Shown here piece after piece: positions 59,622-64,000 of a stretch of DNA of 64,000 nucleotides (within the stretch, counting starts at the first letter, position 1; each line of letters starts with the position of its first letter). The DNA lies in contig JAPKBG010000006.1 of the NCBI GenBank assembly GCA_028823485.1, positions 50,154 through 114,153 of the forward strand. Reading direction: 5' to 3'. The stretch comes from Methylophilaceae bacterium (GTDB lineage Bacteria; Pseudomonadota; Gammaproteobacteria; Burkholderiales; Methylophilaceae). Below the pieces are notes generated by a model that was given only the letters and a program-made list of their open reading frames with translations, was not told where the DNA came from and made no database searches. Both the position numbers and the translations under genes were made by a program.

Positions 59622-60632
59622 ATGTTTGATTTTTTTAAAAAAAAGAATGCGCCAGAAACAGTAGTCGATGATAAAGCACCTGATTTGGACGTTTTAGAAA
59701 CGCCTACTGCTGAAGAAGAAAAGCTAAGCTGGTCAGAAAAACTTAAAGCAGGTCTATCTAAAACCAGACAAAATCTGGGTGGTCAAATTACCAGCTTATT
59801 TAGTAGTGGAAAGATTGACGAAGAAACCTATGAAGAGTTAGAATCTATTCTACTCACTTCTGACGTCGGCGTTGCCGCCACACTAAGGCTCTTAGATAAT
59901 TTAAAAACACGTGTTAAAAAAGAGCGTTTGGAAGACACAACAGCGCTTAAAGCTGCACTTAAAACTGAATTACATACCATCCTTTCTCCATTAGAAGTCA
60001 CTCTCGAAACAAGTGAAAAACGTCCGTTTGTCATCATGCTGGCCGGTGTTAATGGTGCGGGCAAAACCACCTCTATTGGTAAACTGGCCAAACTATATCA
60101 GTCTCAAGGCAAGTCTGTTTTGATTGCTGCTGGTGATACATTTAGAGCAGCTGCGCGCGAACAACTGCAAGTATGGGGTGATCGTAATAATGTCCATGTC
60201 GTTGCCTCTGAAGGCTCAGACCCTGCTGCTGTTATTTTTGACGCAGTGAACTCTGCTATTTCTAAAAATATTGATATTGTGATTGCCGATACGGCTGGAC
60301 GCTTACCAACGCAAATGCATCTAATGGAGGAAATCGCTAAAGTAAAACGCGTGATTGGTAAAGCCTATCCAGGGGCACCTCACGAAGTGATGTTAGTGCT
60401 AGATGCCAACACAGGTCAAAATGCGGTCAGCCAAGTCAAAGCATTTGATGATGCATTAGGCGTTACTGGTTTAATTTTAAGTAAATTAGATGGCACCGCT
60501 AAAGGTGGCGTGATTGCGGCCATCGCCGAAGCGCGTCCTATTCCAATTTGCTTTATTGGTGTTGGTGAAGCGATTGATGATTTACGCCCATTCAGTGCCA
60601 ATGAATTCATCGACGCGCTATTTGATGAATAA
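59622..60632 (+). CDS. ftsY: Signal recognition particle receptor FtsY
   Basis: FtsY docks ribosome-nascent chain-SRP complexes at the membrane. The 336-residue protein has a short acidic N-terminal A region, the helical N domain (WSEKLKAGLSKTRQNL), and the G domain with GVNGAGKTTSIGKLA near residue 142, DTFRAAAREQL, DTAGRLPTQ and SKLDGTAKGG. First gene of the ftsYEX-rpoH run. Confidence 0.97.
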   Translation: MFDFFKKKNAPETVVDDKAPDLDVLETPTAEEEKLSWSEKLKAGLSKTRQNLGGQITSLFSSGKIDEETYEELESILLTSDVGVAATLRLLDNLKTRVKKERLEDTTALKAALKTELHTILSPLEVTLETSEKRPFVIMLAGVNGAGKTTSIGKLAKLYQSQGKSVLIAAGDTFRAAAREQLQVWGDRNNVHVVASEGSDPAAVIFDAVNSAISKNIDIVIADTAGRLPTQMHLMEEIAKVKRVIGKAYPGAPHEVMLVLDANTGQNAVSQVKAFDDALGVTGLILSKLDGTAKGGVIAAIAEARPIPICFIGVGEAIDDLRPFSANEFIDALFDE

Positions 60633-60669
60633 TTTATAATACGTATATGACTGCGATTTCAATACCACG

Positions 60670-61335
60670 ATGATTGTTTTTGATAATGTGACCAAACGCT
60701 TCCCCGGTAGCCAAGAAGCCTTAAGCAATGCTAGCTTTAGCATTGAACAAGGTGAGATGGTTTATGTCACGGGCCACTCTGGCGCAGGTAAAAGCACTTT
60801 ACTGAAGCTGGTTGCTGCTATTGAACGCCCTACGAATGGTACGGTACTCATCAATAACCAGAATGTGAGCAAGCTGCGCGAGTCAGCATTACCATATATC
60901 CGTAGAAAATTTGGTCTCGTTTTTCAAGACCATAAATTATTGTATGACCGTAACTGCTATCACAATGTCGCATTGCCGCTTGCCATCAATGGTATTACAG
61001 GTGCTGATGCGGGCAAACGTATTCGTGCTGCGCTCGATAAAGTGGGTTTGTTAAATAAAGAAAAAAGCATGCCAATCACGCTTTCTGGTGGCGAACAACA
61101 ACGTTTAGCCATTGCGCGCGCCGTTGTTTCAAGACCGTCGATACTGATTGCCGATGAACCAACAGGAAATCTGGATAAGAATTATGCGGATGACATCTTG
61201 ACGTTATTTAGCGCATTTCAACAAGTGGGTGTGACCGTGATTATCGCAACACATGATGCGCTTGGCACTGCCAACGAACATAAAGTATTGCATTTAGATC
61301 ATGGTCAACTTATGTCGCCGCAGGTGGTCGGATGA
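60670..61335 (+). CDS. ftsE: Cell division ATP-binding protein FtsE
   Basis: FtsE is the ATPase of the FtsEX complex that regulates septal peptidoglycan hydrolysis. The 221-residue protein has Walker [10 protein letters not shown] near residue 36, the signature [14 protein letters not shown] near residue 138 and Walker [13 protein letters not shown]. Its stop overlaps the ftsX start by four bases. Confidence 0.97.
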   Translation: MIVFDNVTKRFPGSQEALSNASFSIEQGEMVYVTGHSGAGKSTLLKLVAAIERPTNGTVLINNQNVSKLRESALPYIRRKFGLVFQDHKLLYDRNCYHNVALPLAINGITGADAGKRIRAALDKVGLLNKEKSMPITLSGGEQQRLAIARAVVSRPSILIADEPTGNLDKNYADDILTLFSAFQQVGVTVIIATHDALGTANEHKVLHLDHGQLMSPQVVG

Positions 61336-62237
61336 ACATCTGGTTAACACAGCACTCTCAAGCCCTGCGTCTAGTCATTTCACGGTTAAGAGCGAGTCTA
61401 TTCGGCAATCTATTTATTGCCTTAACCATTGCGGTAAGCTTAGCTTTACCGGTTATTATGTATCTTGTTCTCACTAGCTTTAGTGGACTTGTCGGTTCCG
61501 TTAAAAACGACTCACATATGAGTTTATTCTTAGCGGCCGATGCAACGCTTACCATGGTTGATAGCATTCACAATACCTTAGCAACTCATTCTGCCATTAA
61601 ACAATTTAAGTTCAACTCAAAAGAAGAAGCATTGAAGCAGCTTGCCAACGATAGTCAAAATGAATACATTATCCAGACATTAGATGAAAATCCATTACCT
61701 GATGCGTTTTTTATTGAACCTGGGGCATTAGAATCTACGGCCATCAATCAGTTAAAATCTGACTTAAGCCAATTAGATGGTGTCGAAACTGTTCAAATTG
61801 ATGATGCTTGGTTAAAACGCCTGAATTATCTATTGGCTTTAGGCGAGAATGCATTATGGGTGTTAGCAATACTACTCGGCTTTGCTTTATTTGCTGTCAT
61901 TGGCAATACTATACGGATGCAAATTTTAACGCAACAAGAAGAAATTGAAGTTAGCCAACTCATCGGGGCAACACACAGCTTTATTCGTCGCCCTTTCTTA
62001 TACTCAGGTGCTATTTATGGATTAGCTGGCGCATTACTGGCGCTGATAATGACGAGTTGCGTTATTTTGTTATTCAACCTATCCATTGCCTCTTTGGCGG
62101 CAGAGTATCAAACTGATTTTAGTTTGCGTTTACCAGATTTCAACACATTAACCGTCACTTGCCTTAGTGCTATTCTTATCGGACTCATTTCAGCCTATAT
62201 CGCTGTATCAAAATCACTCTTCAATTCAATTAATTGA
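61332..62237 (+). CDS. ftsX: Cell division protein FtsX
   Basis: FtsX is the membrane subunit of FtsEX. The 301-residue protein has four membrane helices: near residues 23-45, then after a periplasmic domain of about 120 residues at 172-195, 222-250 and 275-295. The conserved LIGATHSFIRRPFLYSG precedes helix three. Its stop codon lies in the middle of a 22-bp perfect palindrome. Confidence 0.95.
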   Translation: MNIWLTQHSQALRLVISRLRASLFGNLFIALTIAVSLALPVIMYLVLTSFSGLVGSVKNDSHMSLFLAADATLTMVDSIHNTLATHSAIKQFKFNSKEEALKQLANDSQNEYIIQTLDENPLPDAFFIEPGALESTAINQLKSDLSQLDGVETVQIDDAWLKRLNYLLALGENALWVLAILLGFALFAVIGNTIRMQILTQQEEIEVSQLIGATHSFIRRPFLYSGAIYGLAGALLALIMTSCVILLFNLSIASLAAEYQTDFSLRLPDFNTLTVTCLSAILIGLISAYIAVSKSLFNSIN

Positions 62238-62242
62238 ATTGA
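62221..62242. repeat. 22-bp perfect palindrome across the ftsX stop
   Basis: TCAATTCAATT and AATTGAATTGA are perfect reverse complements with no spacer, covering the end of ftsX. It is all A+T-rich, so a terminator is unlikely. A protein-binding site upstream of rpoH is possible. Confidence 0.5.
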
Positions 62243-62275
62243 CTAATTGACCCGTCTTTGCAACTTTTTTCAAAA

Positions 62276-62302
62276 CTAGCACTCCCAACCTATGAGTGCT
62301 AA
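62276..62302. promoter_or_regulatory. CIRCE operator (HrcA binding site) upstream of rpoH
   Basis: TAGCACTC (62277-62284), nine bases, and GAGTGCTA (62294-62301) make a perfect inverted repeat. It agrees with the CIRCE consensus TTAGCACTC-N9-GAGTGCTAA at every core base, with one outer mismatch (C at 62276). It is 50 bases before the rpoH ATG. HrcA is encoded at 27 kb in the same window. Confidence 0.9.
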
Positions 62303-62342
62303 AATAGGATCTGTACTATTAAATTATTCAAGTCAATTATTT

Positions 62343-62350
62343 AAGAGGAG
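62343..62350 (+). promoter_or_regulatory. Ribosome-binding site deciding the rpoH start
   Basis: AAGAGGAG ends one base before the ATG at 62352. The open frame extends upstream to an ATG at 62292, but that codon lies inside the right arm of the CIRCE and has no ribosome-binding site, so the shorter protein is the one made. Confidence 0.8.
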
Positions 62351-62351
62351 T

Positions 62352-63212
62352 ATGACCATAAACGCTTTAACACTACCTTCAATTTCATCCCTTGATAGCT
62401 ATGATCAATATATGCGTACTATCAAAACTTTTCCCATGCTTACCGCAGAGGAGGAGCATGAGTACGCCAAGCGCCTAGCTGAATTTAACGATTTAGACGC
62501 CGCGCAAAAGTTGATTGTGTCGCATCTGCGACTAGTGGCAAAGATTGCACGTGGCTATACAGGCTATGGTTTACCGCAAAATGATTTAATCCAAGAAGGC
62601 AATATTGGTTTGATGAAAGCCGTTAAACGGTTTGATCCAGATAGGGGCGTTCGCTTAGTTTCATTTGCAATCCACTGGATTAAAGCAGAGATTCATGAGT
62701 ATGTCATTCGCAACTGGCGCTTAGTTAAAACAGCAACAACCAAAGCACAGCGTAAATTGTTTTTTAATTTACGCAGTATGAAAACAAGCATTAATACGCT
62801 CAACACTGAGGAAGTGAATGAAATCGCCACTAGGCTCAATGTAAAGCCGAAAGAAGTGATGGAGATGGAGTATCGCTTAAATGGTCAAGAGATGTCCTTA
62901 GACACCCCTGTAGCCGCAGATGGCGAAGAAGCCTACAACCCAATTACCTATTTAGAAGCCGATACGCCAGAGCCCTTAGATTTTTTAGAGCAAGAACAAA
63001 ATGAGCACTTACAATCTAGCGCCTTAAGCGATGCATTAGCGGGTCTCGATGATAGAAGTAGACGTATTGTAGAAGCCCGCTGGCTGAATGAAAAAAACAA
63101 TAGTACATTACATGACCTAGCTGGAGAGTTTGGTGTTTCAGCCGAGCGTATTCGCCAAATCGAACAAAAAGCGATGCAAAATGTAAAGAAAGCAATGTTA
63201 GCATCTAGTTAG
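62352..63212 (+). CDS. rpoH: RNA polymerase sigma-32 factor (heat shock)
   Basis: RpoH directs polymerase to heat-shock promoters such as the one before grpE. The 286-residue protein begins MTINALTLPSISSLDSYDQYMRT. Region 2 carries LRLVAKIARGYTGYGLPQNDLIQEG and FASFAIHWIKAEIHEYV-like sequence (VSFAIHWIKAEI), with the RpoH box QRKLFFNLR near residue 134. Region 4 ends with GVSAERIRQIEQKAMQNVKKA. Co-oriented with ftsYEX, but separated by the CIRCE and a palindrome, implying its own regulated promoter. Confidence 0.97.
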   Translation: MTINALTLPSISSLDSYDQYMRTIKTFPMLTAEEEHEYAKRLAEFNDLDAAQKLIVSHLRLVAKIARGYTGYGLPQNDLIQEGNIGLMKAVKRFDPDRGVRLVSFAIHWIKAEIHEYVIRNWRLVKTATTKAQRKLFFNLRSMKTSINTLNTEEVNEIATRLNVKPKEVMEMEYRLNGQEMSLDTPVAADGEEAYNPITYLEADTPEPLDFLEQEQNEHLQSSALSDALAGLDDRSRRIVEARWLNEKNNSTLHDLAGEFGVSAERIRQIEQKAMQNVKKAMLASS

Positions 63213-63226
63213 CTTACTCGCCCATT

Positions 63227-63256
63227 AAAAATAGCCGCTTATAGCGGCTATTTTTT
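63227..63256. terminator. Rho-independent terminator after rpoH
   Basis: ATAGCCGCT and AGCGGCTAT pair perfectly around a TAT loop, with flanking A4 and T6 extending the stem. It is 15 bases past the rpoH stop, and serves the converging dynamin pseudogene too. Confidence 0.93.
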
Positions 63257-63273
63257 AATCTTACGAGACTCAC

Positions 63274-64000
<727 letters not shown>

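Noticed and set aside
62292..62351. Upstream ATG for rpoH
   Set aside because: It lies in the right arm of the CIRCE and has no ribosome-binding site; the ATG at 62352 has AAGAGGAG.

Overview
The window looks like a chromosomal segment of a low-to-mid GC betaproteobacterium, most likely a methylotroph of the family Methylophilaceae (Methylotenera/Methylophilus type). This is an inference from gene order and protein style: the blocks carA-carB-greA-DUF4149, yhbY/rlmE, ftsH-folP-glmM, fur/bamE-dapB, rsmD-coaD-ferredoxin and ftsY-ftsE-ftsX-rpoH are typical of Betaproteobacteria, and an edd-eda pair suits a ribulose-monophosphate methylotroph. I see no rRNA, tRNA, CRISPR array, insertion sequence or prophage.

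Layout. 1-4.8 kb: phosphate and polyphosphate genes (pstB 3' end, phoU, ppk1, convergent ppx). 4.8-7.4 kb: a damaged envelope locus: a GT4 glycosyltransferase with a frameshift, an intact zinc-dependent phospholipase C-like gene, and a PAP2 phosphatase reduced to its two ends. 7.4-23.9 kb: housekeeping genes (glmM, folP, ftsH, rlmE/yhbY, DUF4149, greA, carBA, a broken DUF2238 gene, dapB, a bamE with a very long C-terminal extension, fur, an M48 TPR lipoprotein protease, a LapA-like membrane protein). 24.2-29.2 kb: recN, nadK, hrcA, hemH.

29.3-49 kb is a lipopolysaccharide region. hldD-gmhA-hldE-waaF (ADP-heptose synthesis and heptosyltransferase II) runs into a GT39-like membrane protein, a zinc-ribbon methyltransferase, a GT4 enzyme, a HAD phosphatase and a kinase-like protein. 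After edd-eda comes a core-modification block: an O-carbamoyltransferase, a tandem-kinase protein, an InaA-like kinase, an LpxL-type acyltransferase, waaP, waaG and waaC. It resembles the Pseudomonas aeruginosa waaFCGP-wapGQ-wapO core region, which suggests a heptose core that is phosphorylated and carbamoylated.

49-53 kb: grpE, dnaK, dnaJ, with sigma-32-like promoter sequences upstream of grpE and dnaK and no CIRCE there. A clear CIRCE operator instead lies upstream of rpoH (62.3 kb); with hrcA at 27 kb this suggests that HrcA represses the heat-shock sigma factor gene. 53-64 kb: small ORFs, gloA, ferredoxin, coaD, rsmD, a GAF-domain pseudogene, paired M16 proteases, ftsYEX and rpoH. The window ends in a dynamin-family pseudogene cut off by an (ATTT)n tract running to the last base.

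A recurrent theme is recent gene decay. At least six genes that look recognisable carry frameshifts, nonsense codons or internal deletions while their neighbours are intact. Several small genes (a DUF3149 membrane protein, a 49-codon ORF with a broken extension, a TGA-interrupted membrane ORF) are easy to miss.
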